Assembly: GCA_000722615.1 (NCBI GenBank)
Contig: JOKI01000015.1
Span: forward strand, 1-64,000
Direction of reading: 5' to 3'
DNA: 64,000 bases
Origin: Pseudorhizobium pelagicum
Lineage (GTDB): Bacteria > Pseudomonadota > Alphaproteobacteria > Rhizobiales > Rhizobiaceae
Position 1 is the stretch's first letter; each line of letters starts with the position of its first letter. Below are positions 8,627-17,057 of the stretch, piece by piece. Both the position numbers and the translations under genes were made by a program. The notes below the pieces were generated by a model, which worked only from the letters and a program-made list of their open reading frames with translations, made no database searches and was not told the DNA's origin.

Positions 8627-8875
8627 TCAGCGCCCCGTGCCTTGAGCCCGCGTCTTCGCCTCATCGTACAATGCGGCCGCCGAGCGGTCTCCAAGGCCGC
8701 TTGCCAGGCCTTCATCGACCAGCCGTTGCATGGCGGCAACCTTTTCGGACCGCTCCTGATCGCGTCGGATCAAGTCGCGGACATAATCGCTCACGTTCGA
8801 ATAGCCGCCGGATCGTGCCTGGTCCTCAGCCCAATCCTTCATTTTCTCCGGAAGGGATACGTTCATCGTCGCCAT
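8627..8875 (-). CDS. parD: ParD-family antitoxin (ribbon-helix-helix)
   Basis: The 82-residue product begins MATMNVSLPEKMKDWAEDQA, the beta strand and first helix of a CopG/ParD ribbon-helix-helix DNA-binding dimer. SGGYSNVSDYVRDLIRRDQ is the second helix with the highly conserved Y-x-N-x-S-(D/E)-Y-x-R-D-L-I ParD motif. The charged, probably disordered C-terminus (about 45-82) would wrap around the toxin. It lies first in the operon, the usual order for ParDE, and should repress its own promoter together with the toxin. Only 81 bases separate it from the hxlR gene upstream on the same strand. Confidence 0.88.
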   Translation of the reverse strand: MATMNVSLPEKMKDWAEDQARSGGYSNVSDYVRDLIRRDQERSEKVAAMQRLVDEGLASGLGDRSAAALYDEAKTRAQGTGR

Positions 8876-8956
8876 GGCGGGACACCTCGTCTGTTACGGA
8901 TGATGGCAAAGTTTGTAACCTGTGGCAACGCTCTGGCTTGTGGGCAACGATAGCTG

Positions 8957-9382
8957 TCAGCCCCTTCCCGTCCGCGCCGCAAACGCCGCCCGGGCGGCCT
9001 CGATCGTCGCGTGATGCTTCTCCGCCCAGATCCACACCCCGCAGAAGGCCTCGCCTAGGCTGTGGCCGAGGTCGGTCAGCGTATAGTCCACATGCGGCGG
9101 GATGACCGGGTGGACGGTGCGCGAGACGAGGCCGTCGCGCTCCATGTCGCGCAGCGTCTTCGTCAGCATCTTCTGGCTGATGCCCTCCACCTGCCGCCCG
9201 ACCTCCGTGAAGCGCAGCGTGCCGTGCTCCTCCAGCACCTCGAGGATCAGCATTGTCCATTTGTCGGCCACCTGACCGATGATGCCACGCACCAGCGTTT
9301 CGATCGCCGGATCGATCTGATCAGGGATCTCGCGCTCCGCGATGAAACTTTTCTCCGACGCAATCGCCTGGCTCACAGTCAC
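8957..9382 (-). CDS. HxlR-family winged-helix transcriptional regulator
   Basis: This 141-residue protein carries the HxlR core: I-x-G-K/D-W-x-x-x-I-L (VADKWTMLILEVLEEHGTLRFTEV), then ISQKMLTKTLRDMERDGLVSRTVHP, which is the recognition helix and wing, then the YTLTDLGHSL motif. There is no Cys in front of the helix-turn-helix, so it is not a cysteine redox sensor of the HypR/YodB kind. It is transcribed away from a short-chain dehydrogenase gene and shares a 98-bp intergenic region with it, the classic arrangement for a regulator controlling its neighbour. A dyad (CTTTC-A-GAAAG) lies in that region. Confidence 0.88.
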   Translation of the reverse strand: MTVSQAIASEKSFIAEREIPDQIDPAIETLVRGIIGQVADKWTMLILEVLEEHGTLRFTEVGRQVEGISQKMLTKTLRDMERDGLVSRTVHPVIPPHVDYTLTDLGHSLGEAFCGVWIWAEKHHATIEAARAAFAARTGRG

Positions 9383-9418
9383 TCTCCTTTTGGTGCGTAT
9401 GGATCTTTCAGGTGCCTT

Positions 9419-9429
9419 CTTTCAGAAAG
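9419..9429. promoter_or_regulatory. Candidate HxlR operator dyad
   Basis: An 11-bp near-perfect dyad CTTTC-A-GAAAG, extended imperfectly by TT and TAA on either side, sits midway between the divergent hxlR-type gene and the SDR gene. Position and symmetry suit a dimeric winged-helix regulator that controls both genes. This is inferred from position only. Confidence 0.4.
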
Positions 9430-9480
9430 TAAGCATGCGCCGTATCTTCTGTCCAGACAACCAGCCAGGAGATCGGATCC

Positions 9481-10239
9481 ATGCAGACGACAGGCAATAC
9501 CATTCTCATCACCGGCGGCGGTTCCGGCATCGGCCGGGCGCTGGCGGAAGCCTTCCACCAACTCGGCAACCAGGTGATCATCTCCGGCCGCCGGCAGGAG
9601 GCCCTGGCCGAAGTGACGGCCGCCAATCCCGGAATGGCGGCGCTGACCGTCGACATGATGGACGCGGACAGCATCAAGGCCTTCGCCGATGAAGCGACCA
9701 CGCAACATCCCGGCATCAATGTCGTCATCCACAATGCCGGCATCATGAAGCGCGAGACGCTTGCGGATGCGCCGGACTTCCTGGCGACGGCGGAAGACAC
9801 GATCGCCACCAATCTGCTCGGCCCGATCCGGCTGACGGCTGCCCTGCTGCCGCATCTCCTGAAGCAGAAGGACGCGGCGATCCTCACCGTCTCCTCCGGC
9901 CTCGCCTTCGTGCCGATGGCCGCGACGCCCACCTATTCCGCCACCAAGGCGGCCATCCATTCCTACTCGATGGGACTGCGCCGCCAGCTGGCAGAGACGC
10001 CGGTGCAGGTGATCGAGATCGTGCCGCCCTATGTGCAGACAACGCTGATGGGCGACCGCCAGGCGAATGACCCGACAGCCATGCCGCTCACGGACTTCAT
10101 CACCGAGGTGATGGACATCCTGACGAACCAGCCGGATGCGCAAGAGGTCGTGGTCGAGCGCTGCAAGCCGCTGCGCTATGCGGCCGAAACCGGCAACCTC
10201 GACAAGATGTTCGAGATCGTCAGCGGCCTCAACCACTGA
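9481..10239 (+). CDS. Short-chain dehydrogenase/reductase (DltE-like classical SDR)
   Basis: The 252-residue protein has the classical SDR features: the TGGGSGIG nucleotide-binding loop at 11-18, NAG at 85-87, and the catalytic Ser139, Tyr152 and Lys156 (YSATK). ISGRR after beta-2 suggests NADP(H) preference. It belongs to the group annotated DltE or YbbO-like, which is oxidoreductase of unknown substrate. A strong ribosome site (CAGGAG) precedes the ATG. It is divergent from the HxlR-type regulator, which probably controls it; HxlR-SDR pairs commonly respond to aldehydes or quinones. The C-terminal half is less conserved and gives no substrate clue. Confidence 0.88.
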   Translation: MQTTGNTILITGGGSGIGRALAEAFHQLGNQVIISGRRQEALAEVTAANPGMAALTVDMMDADSIKAFADEATTQHPGINVVIHNAGIMKRETLADAPDFLATAEDTIATNLLGPIRLTAALLPHLLKQKDAAILTVSSGLAFVPMAATPTYSATKAAIHSYSMGLRRQLAETPVQVIEIVPPYVQTTLMGDRQANDPTAMPLTDFITEVMDILTNQPDAQEVVVERCKPLRYAAETGNLDKMFEIVSGLNH

Positions 10240-10360
10240 GGCCGCTGGCATCGGCTCGGACACCTGCGAGGGGTGCTGGCGAGATTTCGCGGCGCCCCTT
10301 GCTACTCCCTCCCCCGCCTCCTAGGTGTGGCCTCCACCCCCAAGACTTGAGGACCTCCCC

Positions 10361-11362
10361 ATGAAAGCCATCGTCACCGCCCCGGGCGGACTGAACGCCC
10401 TGAAGCTCGTCGACCTGCCCGATCCGGGTCAGCCGGGACCGGGCGAGATCCGCGTCGCCCTGCACGCAAGCTCGATCAACTTCCACGACTACAGCGTCGC
10501 CAGCGGCAGGATGCCGAGCGACGGGCGCGTACTGATGGCCGATGGCGCCGGCGTGGTGGAAGCGGTCGGCGACGGCGTCAGCGAATTTGTGCCGGGCGAC
10601 CACGTCGTCTCCGGCTTCTTCCCCGACTGGCAGGATGGACCGCCGGTCTCGGGCAATTTTTCCCGCGTCCCTGGCGACGGCATCGACGGCTTTGCGACCG
10701 AATACGCGGTGCGCCCGGCGACCGCCTTCACCCATGCGCCGAAGGGCTTTTCCCATGTCGAGGCGGCGACGATCACCACCGCGGGTCTGACGGCCTGGCG
10801 GGCGCTGGTGGAACTCGGCAACCTCAAGGCGGGTGACACGGTGCTGGCGCTCGGCACCGGCGGCGTCTCGATCTTTGCCCTGCAGATCGCCCGCGCCATG
10901 GGCGCCCGCGTCGCCATCACCTCCTCCTCGGACGAGAAGCTGGCGCGGGCCAGGGAACTGGGCGCGGAGTTCACGCTGAACTACAAGACGCATCAGGACT
11001 GGGGCAAGCAGGTGATGGGCTGGACCGGCGGCCGCGGCGTCGATCACGTCGTCGAGGTCGGCGGTCCCGGCACGCTGGCGCAATCCATCCAGGCGGTGGC
11101 GCTCGGCGGCCGCATCACCATGATCGGCGTGCTGACCGGCGTCAGCGGCGAGGTGCCGACCGCAGCCCTGATGGGTAAGCAGGCGGTGCTTTCCGGCATC
11201 ATCGTCGGCAGCCGCCGGCACCAGCAGGACTTCGTGCGCGCCCTCGACACCGGCATCTTCCGTCCGGTGATCGACCGCGTCTTCCCGCTGGAAGAGCTCG
11301 CCGACGCCTTCCGCTACGAGGAGAGCGGCGCCCACTTCGGCAAGATCGGCATCGAATGGTAG
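10361..11362 (+). CDS. Zinc-independent MDR-family NAD(P)H oxidoreductase
   Basis: This 333-residue medium-chain dehydrogenase has a GroES-like N-terminal domain (MKAIVTAPGGLNALKLVDLP) and a Rossmann domain with ALGTGGVSIFALQIA as the cofactor loop. The catalytic-zinc ligands of alcohol dehydrogenases are missing: the usual C-G-x-D region reads INFHDYSVASG, the G-H-E motif reads DGAGVV, and no four-Cys structural zinc lobe is present. It therefore resembles quinone oxidoreductases or enoyl reductases rather than true alcohol dehydrogenases. The ATG at 10361 is chosen over an upstream in-frame ATG at 10325 because the protein family starts with MKA. The gap to the upstream SDR gene (121 bases) holds a weak hairpin, so co-transcription is uncertain. 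Confidence 0.85.
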   Translation: MKAIVTAPGGLNALKLVDLPDPGQPGPGEIRVALHASSINFHDYSVASGRMPSDGRVLMADGAGVVEAVGDGVSEFVPGDHVVSGFFPDWQDGPPVSGNFSRVPGDGIDGFATEYAVRPATAFTHAPKGFSHVEAATITTAGLTAWRALVELGNLKAGDTVLALGTGGVSIFALQIARAMGARVAITSSSDEKLARARELGAEFTLNYKTHQDWGKQVMGWTGGRGVDHVVEVGGPGTLAQSIQAVALGGRITMIGVLTGVSGEVPTAALMGKQAVLSGIIVGSRRHQQDFVRALDTGIFRPVIDRVFPLEELADAFRYEESGAHFGKIGIEW

Positions 11363-11438
11363 GCTGACGCCAGCGCCCGGCTGCTTGCCTTGCCGGGCGC
11401 ACCCCGTTACCTCTTTGCACCGGTAACGGAGGTGCCCC

Positions 11439-12584
11439 ATGTTTCTCACCAATCACGACATCGTCGAGCTGACCGCCTGGCGGCAGAAGCTGCACGCCAT
11501 GCCGGAGATCTCCGGCGAGGAGGTGGCGACCGCCGCCGAGGTGATTGCCTTCCTGGCCGAGACGGCGCCCGACAAGGTGCTCTCTGGCCTCGGCAACACC
11601 GGCGTCGCTGCCGTCTTCGACGGCGCCGAGCCGGGGCCGACGGTGCTCTTCCGCTGCGAGCTGGACGCGTTGCCGATCGAGGAGATCTCCGACATTCCGC
11701 ATCGGTCGCGGCTGTCCGGCAAGGGCCATATGTGCGGCCACGACGGCCATACTGCGACGATCGCCGCACTTGCCCGCGGTTTTGCCAAGGACCGTCCGAA
11801 GCGCGGACGCGTCGTGCTGTTGTTCCAGCCGGCGGAGGAAACCGGCGCCGGCGCGGCGGCGGTGATTGCCGACCCGCGGTTTGCGGAGATCACGCCGGAC
11901 TATGCCTTCTCGCTGCACAATCTGCCGGGGCTGCCGCTCGGTCATGTCTGGCTGAAGGAGGGCATCGCCAACTGCGCCTCGCGCGGGCTGAAGATCACCC
12001 TCACCGGCAAGACCGCGCATGCCTCCATGCCGGAGACCGGAACCTCGCCGATGCGGGCGATCGCCGGGCTGATGCCGGCGCTGACGGACCTGAGCGGCGG
12101 CACCGTCGCCGGCGGCGATCTGGTGCTGGCGACCGTCGGGCACGTGCGCCTGGGCGAACCCGCCTTCGGCATCGCGCCCGGCTATGCCGAGCTCTGGGTG
12201 ACGCTCAGGACGACGACGAACGACCAGATGCAGGCCTTGGTGGATGCCGCCGAGCAGCTGGCGCGGCAGGCGGCCGATGCCGGAGGGCTTTCGCTGGAGA
12301 CGAGCTATCACGAGATCTTCAGCCACTGCGACAACCATCCCGATGCGGTGGAGAAGCTGCGCGCCGCGCTCGATGCGGAAGGAGTAGCCCACGAGGCGGG
12401 CGAGGCGCTGCGCGCATCGGAGGACTTCGGCCGCTTCGGCGCGGTCTCGCGCTCGGCGATGTTCTATCTCGGCGCCGGTGAGAAGCACCCGGCGCTCCAC
12501 AATCCGGATTACGATTTCCCCGACGACCTCATCCCGATCGGCGCCCGCATCCTCATGCGCACGGCGCGCGACCTCCTCGGCTAG
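11439..12584 (+). CDS. M20D-family amidohydrolase (hippurate/IAA-amino acid hydrolase type)
   Basis: The 381-residue enzyme has the M20D di-metal core: Cys99, His101 and His104 in MCGHDGHTATIAALA, Glu133-Glu134 in QPAEETGAGA, and a further His in SLHNLPGLPLG, followed by the dimerisation lid domain. Relatives cleave N-acyl amino acids such as hippurate or indole-acetyl amino acids, or deacetylate amino acids. The physiological substrate cannot be read from sequence. It is cytoplasmic with no signal peptide. A TTGCACCGGTAACGGAGG leader gives a good ribosome site. It lies on the same strand as the MDR oxidoreductase, 76 bases away, so they may share a transcript. Confidence 0.88.
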   Translation: MFLTNHDIVELTAWRQKLHAMPEISGEEVATAAEVIAFLAETAPDKVLSGLGNTGVAAVFDGAEPGPTVLFRCELDALPIEEISDIPHRSRLSGKGHMCGHDGHTATIAALARGFAKDRPKRGRVVLLFQPAEETGAGAAAVIADPRFAEITPDYAFSLHNLPGLPLGHVWLKEGIANCASRGLKITLTGKTAHASMPETGTSPMRAIAGLMPALTDLSGGTVAGGDLVLATVGHVRLGEPAFGIAPGYAELWVTLRTTTNDQMQALVDAAEQLARQAADAGGLSLETSYHEIFSHCDNHPDAVEKLRAALDAEGVAHEAGEALRASEDFGRFGAVSRSAMFYLGAGEKHPALHNPDYDFPDDLIPIGARILMRTARDLLG

Positions 12585-12604
12585 GGCTCAGGCTCAGGCG
12601 CGGA

Positions 12605-13945
12605 TCACGCGCCCTTGCCGCCGAACAGCTTGACCAGCAGGTTGTCGTTCTTGCCCGGCAGGCGGCCGTTGTATTCCGGCACGATGACCATGTGGGTGAT
12701 CTCGCCGCGGCGGAAGGCCGCCAGGAACTTGTCGTAGTTCTTGAAGGCGACGCAGCCGTGCGAATCGCCGGGCCGCGAGCGCAGCAGGTAGGTGTGCGCC
12801 AGAAGGCCGGTGCGGTTCTGCGGATGCTTTCCGTCCACCGAGGTCAGGCGGATGGCGGCGACGCCGTGGAACAGCTTTTCGCGCATCGACAGCTTGTAGG
12901 TGCCGGGCGGCGTCGGGCCATTCATCTTCACATGGGTGTATTTCGGGTTGTCGCGCATCTTGCCGATGCCGGAATGCGCTTCGAGCTTGGTGCCGTTCGG
13001 CATGTGTACGACGCCATTGGTGATATCGTAGATGGCCACCTTCTTGGTGCCCGGATTGGGAATTGGCGCGACCGGGGCAAGCGGCTTCACCGGATTGTCG
13101 GGACGGGCATAGGCCAGCACGGTGGAGGCAGGCTCTTCGGCCGCATCATCGGCCTGCGGCTTGGACAGTTTCGCAACCGCCATCGCCTCGAGCGCCTTGG
13201 CCGCGGTCTGCGGGCGTGTCCCCGGTAGCGGGCCTGCCATCGGCAGGCTGTCGTCCATCAGCGCCGCGATCTCGGCGGTGCGGCCGGCTTCCTCCGCCTC
13301 GATGGCGGCCAGTTCGACGGCGCTCTCGTCCGGGAGTGCCCCGTCCTGGGCAGGCTCGGTCGGGATGGAGGCTGTGGCAATCGTGGCGAGTGCATCGCCG
13401 GCGGCAGGCTCGATGCGCGGGGCCAGCGCAACGACCTGGGTCATCGCCTCGCCGAGCATCTGCTTGACCACCTCGGCTTCCGGGCGAAGCTCCGCCAGGG
13501 CCTGGAATTTTTCTTCCTCGGCAGCCGAGGCGAAGGCAGCGCCCAAGGTGTCGGCCAGGGCCTGTTCGCCCGGGCGCTGCGCCAGGGCGGCAGCGAGACG
13601 CGCGCCCTCAAGCCGCTCGGCCTTCGGCGCCGCCGGCTGCTGGTAGAGGCGGGAGAACTTGTTGATCTTCAGCGAAAGGGGTTCGGGCGCCTGCGGCTCG
13701 GAGGTCTTTGCCGCATGGGCCGGCCTCAACGACAGCATCAGGTCGAACTGCGGCTTTTCCAGTGCCGAATGGCTGGGCGCAAAGCTGCTAACGGTGGTGG
13801 TGGCCGCAAAGATCCAGATGCCGCCGAGTGCGGCGGCGGCAAGTGCCATCTTGACGGCGAAGGCGAAGCGGGACGGACGCTTCTTGCGCCGTGCCGGCTT
13901 CTGCGATGGAAATGCATTATCGAGCGTTTCGATCTCTAGCGCCAT
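12605..13945 (-). CDS. DUF2778/Tlde1-type L,D-transpeptidase-like protein, membrane anchored
   Basis: From the ATG at 13945 this is 446 residues. A basic cytoplasmic start (KKRPSRFAFAVK) leads into a transmembrane helix (about 28-48), then a long Ala/Glu/Pro-rich linker of about 230 residues, then a C-terminal DUF2778 domain of about 150 residues. The domain has KKVAIYDITNGVV, GPTPPGTYKL and the catalytic H-x-x-x-L-R-S-R-x-G-D-S-H-G-C-V signature (HTYLLRSRPGDSHGCVAF), equivalent to the Cys/His centre of L,D-transpeptidases. In Salmonella, Tlde1 with this domain is a type VI effector acting on peptidoglycan tetrapeptides. No secretion gene is nearby and the membrane anchor argues for a house enzyme working on the cell's own wall. 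An in-frame upstream ATG exists at 13999. Confidence 0.75.
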   Translation of the reverse strand: MALEIETLDNAFPSQKPARRKKRPSRFAFAVKMALAAAALGGIWIFAATTTVSSFAPSHSALEKPQFDLMLSLRPAHAAKTSEPQAPEPLSLKINKFSRLYQQPAAPKAERLEGARLAAALAQRPGEQALADTLGAAFASAAEEEKFQALAELRPEAEVVKQMLGEAMTQVVALAPRIEPAAGDALATIATASIPTEPAQDGALPDESAVELAAIEAEEAGRTAEIAALMDDSLPMAGPLPGTRPQTAAKALEAMAVAKLSKPQADDAAEEPASTVLAYARPDNPVKPLAPVAPIPNPGTKKVAIYDITNGVVHMPNGTKLEAHSGIGKMRDNPKYTHVKMNGPTPPGTYKLSMREKLFHGVAAIRLTSVDGKHPQNRTGLLAHTYLLRSRPGDSHGCVAFKNYDKFLAAFRRGEITHMVIVPEYNGRLPGKNDNLLVKLFGGKGA

Positions 13946-14168
13946 GATACTCGTTACCCGGTCATTCTGCCAAAGCCGCTGCTGCGACCATGTCCACATT
14001 CGTTGAACGGCGACCCGTGAGCCTCATGCCGTCCGGCGATTGGATTAGAGAATGCCGAAATATGGTAACCAATATCTTTACACCCCGCCCGTGATTTGAT
14101 GCTTCTCCTCTAGAGGGCAAACATGCGGGAAATTTAGCGGAAATGCGGCGCTGCCGTGTCGGGGGCCG

Positions 14169-14207
14169 AAAAAGCGGCCTCCCCGCACCACATGGCGGCG
14201 CGGGGAG
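14169..14207 (-). terminator. Probable terminator of the YeeE-type gene
   Basis: Read on the minus strand after the TAA at 14218-14216, an 8-bp stem CTCCCCGC/GCGGGGAG (arms 14207-14200 and 14186-14179) is followed shortly by GCCGC and five U residues (14173-14169). Confidence 0.6.
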
Positions 14208-14215
14208 CCGGAGGG

Positions 14216-15439
14216 TTAGCCATCCATGCGGCGGATGGCGCTCCGTTCCAGGAAGAACCAGGGACGCAGCTTGACGCCAAGGATATTGCCGGCGAAGGCG
14301 GCCACCGCCCAGAGGTAGCCGTGCAGGCTGCCCGAGGCGATGCCGGAGAAATAGGCGCCGATGTTGCAGCCATAGGCGATGCGGGCACCATAGCCGAGCA
14401 GCAGGCCACCGACGACGGCGGCGAGAATCGACCGCAGCGGGATGTCGAGGCTTGGAGCGAACTTTCCGGCAAGTGCTGCGGCCAGCATGGCACCGGCGAT
14501 GATGCCGAAGTCCATGATCGAGGTGACGTCGGCAAAGACGCTTTCGGCGAGCGCCCTGGCGTTGCCGGGCGCCTGCCAGTAGGCCCACGCCGTCGGATCG
14601 ATGCCGATCAGCTGCGCACCCTTGGCACCCCAGAGCGCGAAGGCCGAGGTGATGCCCCACGGACGGCCGGCGAGCGACAGGGTCGCGAAGTTGAGGAGTG
14701 CCAGGGCCACGGCACCGGCCACCAGCGGCCAGGGACCGCGCAGATAGCGGGCAAGACCATGGCGCGGCGCTTCCGGCGGCTGTTCCAGCGCACCGTTGCG
14801 CTTCTTCTCTACGAGGATGGTGATCGCCGCGATGGCACCGAAGATCGCCAGCGACACGAAAATGCCGGCAACAGGGCCGAGAGCCGTCAGCGACATCGGC
14901 GGCAGCGCCGGCAGGCTGGCCCACCAGTCGAAGTGGACGGTGGCCAGCACGGAGCCGACGATGAAGAAGAACAGCGTCACCAGCATGCGGGCATTGCCGC
15001 CACCGGCGGTAAACAGCGTACCGGAGGCGCAGCCGCCGCCGAGCTGCATACCGACGCCGAACATGAAGGCGCCGACGATCACGCCGCTGCCGGCCGGCGA
15101 GACGAAGCCGCTCACCTCATGGCCGAAGAGCGTGCCGCTCGACAGGAACGGGAAGAACAGGATGACGGTGAGCGCCAGCAGGATCATCTGCACCCGCAAT
15201 CCCCTGCCCCGCCCTTCCGCGATGAAGACCCGCCAGGCGGAGGTGAAGCCGAAGGCGGCGTGGTAGAGCGAGATGCCGAGCGCGCCGCCGACGAGAAAGA
15301 GCGCACCATGGGCAGTGCCATAGGCGGCGCCGAGCGCCAGGGTGCCAAGGATGAGGACGGCGAGCGCCGCGAGGCCGGGCGCGCCGAGCGGTGGCAGGCT
15401 CCCAGCGCGCGGCTGGATTGATGTAGATGAAACGGACAT
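14216..15439 (-). CDS. YeeE/YedE-family (TsuA-like) sulfur compound transporter
   Basis: This 407-residue protein (ATG at 15439) has about nine hydrophobic helices and two internally similar halves. Each half has the family's Cys-containing motif: GGGCASGTLFTAGGGNARM in the first and YGCNIGAYFSGIASGSLHG in the second. In TsuA the equivalent cysteines hand thiosulfate across the membrane by transient S-S-S contacts. It is therefore likely an inner membrane importer of thiosulfate or a related sulfur species. Known systems pair with a TusA-like YeeD/TsuB protein; none is adjacent here. The gene is alone between convergent-free spacers, with a hairpin terminator behind it. Upstream in-frame extension to 15871 has no family support. 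Confidence 0.85.
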   Translation of the reverse strand: MSVSSTSIQPRAGSLPPLGAPGLAALAVLILGTLALGAAYGTAHGALFLVGGALGISLYHAAFGFTSAWRVFIAEGRGRGLRVQMILLALTVILFFPFLSSGTLFGHEVSGFVSPAGSGVIVGAFMFGVGMQLGGGCASGTLFTAGGGNARMLVTLFFFIVGSVLATVHFDWWASLPALPPMSLTALGPVAGIFVSLAIFGAIAAITILVEKKRNGALEQPPEAPRHGLARYLRGPWPLVAGAVALALLNFATLSLAGRPWGITSAFALWGAKGAQLIGIDPTAWAYWQAPGNARALAESVFADVTSIMDFGIIAGAMLAAALAGKFAPSLDIPLRSILAAVVGGLLLGYGARIAYGCNIGAYFSGIASGSLHGYLWAVAAFAGNILGVKLRPWFFLERSAIRRMDG

Positions 15440-15674
15440 GGGAGACTCCGGAAAGTTGTAAGCCGTATATGGGCCGCATCGCCGCCAGCTTCGAGGAACC
15501 ATGTTCTCCCTGCGGCGCGTCAGGCGGATATTGTTTGCGCCCAGACGCCCGTCACGGGTCAGGCAGACTTCCGATGGTCCAAAGCCCGGCGACCGGCAGC
15601 TTCCTGTCGCCATTGCGTCAGACAGGAGCCAGCAATTTGCCGAGGCAAGCCGAGCCCCGCCACCGCAGATCGCG

Positions 15675-17057
15675 TCAGCGCCGCTCCTGGCCGAGCCTCT
15701 GCCTTTGCCTGTTGATCGCGGTACGGGCGGCCTCTGCCCGGGCGTTGATCGCCTGCCGGTCGAAGTCCCCGATCGCGCTGCCGGCGTCCAGGGCCGCGTC
15801 CAGTTGCTCCTCCAGGACGTCGGCCTGCTCCGGAAGCCGGACATGGTCCGCGATGCGCAGAATGGCCTCAATCAGGTGCAGGATGACGAAGGGCTTGGAA
15901 GCCGCGTTCTGCCGGATTTGGTTGAAGGCGGCGCCGACGACCGAAGCATAGGTCGAGCTCGGAACCACGATGCGTGCGCCTCCGTCTGCCCCTGTCACCA
16001 CCGATTCCGGCAGCGCACGCTTCATGAGATGCGCCAGACCCGCGGAGAGCTGCGCCAGCACCGCCGTTGCCGTATAGGGATCGTTGACCCCCGGCGACAA
16101 TGCTCTCACCGCCATCTCCACCAGATGGCGGATGGCGAACTCCGGGTCCTGGGTGGAGGTTCGCCGCGAGCCCACGACGATCATCCTGCAGATGTGCTCC
16201 TGAAGTTCGGGCGTGCAGTTTCGGCCGGGACAGACCCCGATGCCACCACCATCGGCAATGACATAGTCGCCGGGCCGAAACGAGAATGCGACAAGTACGT
16301 CGGCGTCCTCAGCGAGCTCCTTGAGCCCGTCCAGGTCGATGCTCTGGACGAAGCCGTCAGCACGCGGACCAAAGAAGGTGGCCTCACGCTCGAAATCCTC
16401 CGGCAGCGCCGCTGCCGTCTGCTGATTGCGATCCTCCGGCAGGTCATCCAGTTCGGCGACCATGTCGGCGACCTCCGTGCCGAGCCGCTTGATCAGGGTT
16501 TCCGAGACGATCGACCGCGCCAGAAAATGGAGGAAGGACACCAGGACAAGGACACTCACCAGCATCAGCAGAAGTCCGAGACTGACGCTCGGAAAGGGCT
16601 GCATCTTTTCCTCGGTGGTTGAGCCCACCGATCCGAGCTCGAGCAGACAGTAGACTGACGTCATGACGAAGGTCCCCAGCACGAACTGCGTGTGCGGGTT
16701 CGACATGAAGCTGCGGATCAGGCGCGGGCCGAACTGGTTGGCCGCCAGCGATAGGACGACCATGGTGATCGAAAACACCAGGCTGGTCATCGTGATCATC
16801 GACGACAGCAATGTCGAGAGGACATCCCGTGCCGCATCCGGCGTGCTGACGAAAATGAACCTCGGCATGCTGGCGGGATCGGCGTCGGCCAGCTGGAAGT
16901 CAGCCCATGTGGCGGCCACGGCGATCGCGAGCGCCGCCAGCGCCATCAGGCTCGGCACCAGCCAGAAGCTGGTCCTGAGCTTCTCCCACACGACCTGAAT
17001 CGCAGGATTGTGCCCGCCCAGATGCCCCCTGCCCGTCATCGCTCGCGGAAATCTCAT
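15675..17057 (-). CDS. DUF2254 inner membrane protein
   Basis: Counting from the ATG at 17057 the protein has 460 residues. It has about four N-terminal transmembrane helices (around residues 24-45, 70-95, 115-135, 150-175), then a cytoplasmic region of about 280 residues with the conserved ALSPGVNDPYTATAVL motif of DUF2254. The function of this family is not known; the layout resembles small mechanosensitive-channel or sensor proteins. The 34-residue upstream extension to 17159 is rejected because it is Gln/Cys-rich and unlike the family. A GGAAC-N16-GGTT sequence on the minus strand (17114-17090) lies about 33 bases upstream and is close to an EcfG-type stress promoter. Confidence 0.75.
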   Translation of the reverse strand: MRFPRAMTGRGHLGGHNPAIQVVWEKLRTSFWLVPSLMALAALAIAVAATWADFQLADADPASMPRFIFVSTPDAARDVLSTLLSSMITMTSLVFSITMVVLSLAANQFGPRLIRSFMSNPHTQFVLGTFVMTSVYCLLELGSVGSTTEEKMQPFPSVSLGLLLMLVSVLVLVSFLHFLARSIVSETLIKRLGTEVADMVAELDDLPEDRNQQTAAALPEDFEREATFFGPRADGFVQSIDLDGLKELAEDADVLVAFSFRPGDYVIADGGGIGVCPGRNCTPELQEHICRMIVVGSRRTSTQDPEFAIRHLVEMAVRALSPGVNDPYTATAVLAQLSAGLAHLMKRALPESVVTGADGGARIVVPSSTYASVVGAAFNQIRQNAASKPFVILHLIEAILRIADHVRLPEQADVLEEQLDAALDAGSAIGDFDRQAINARAEAARTAINRQRQRLGQERR

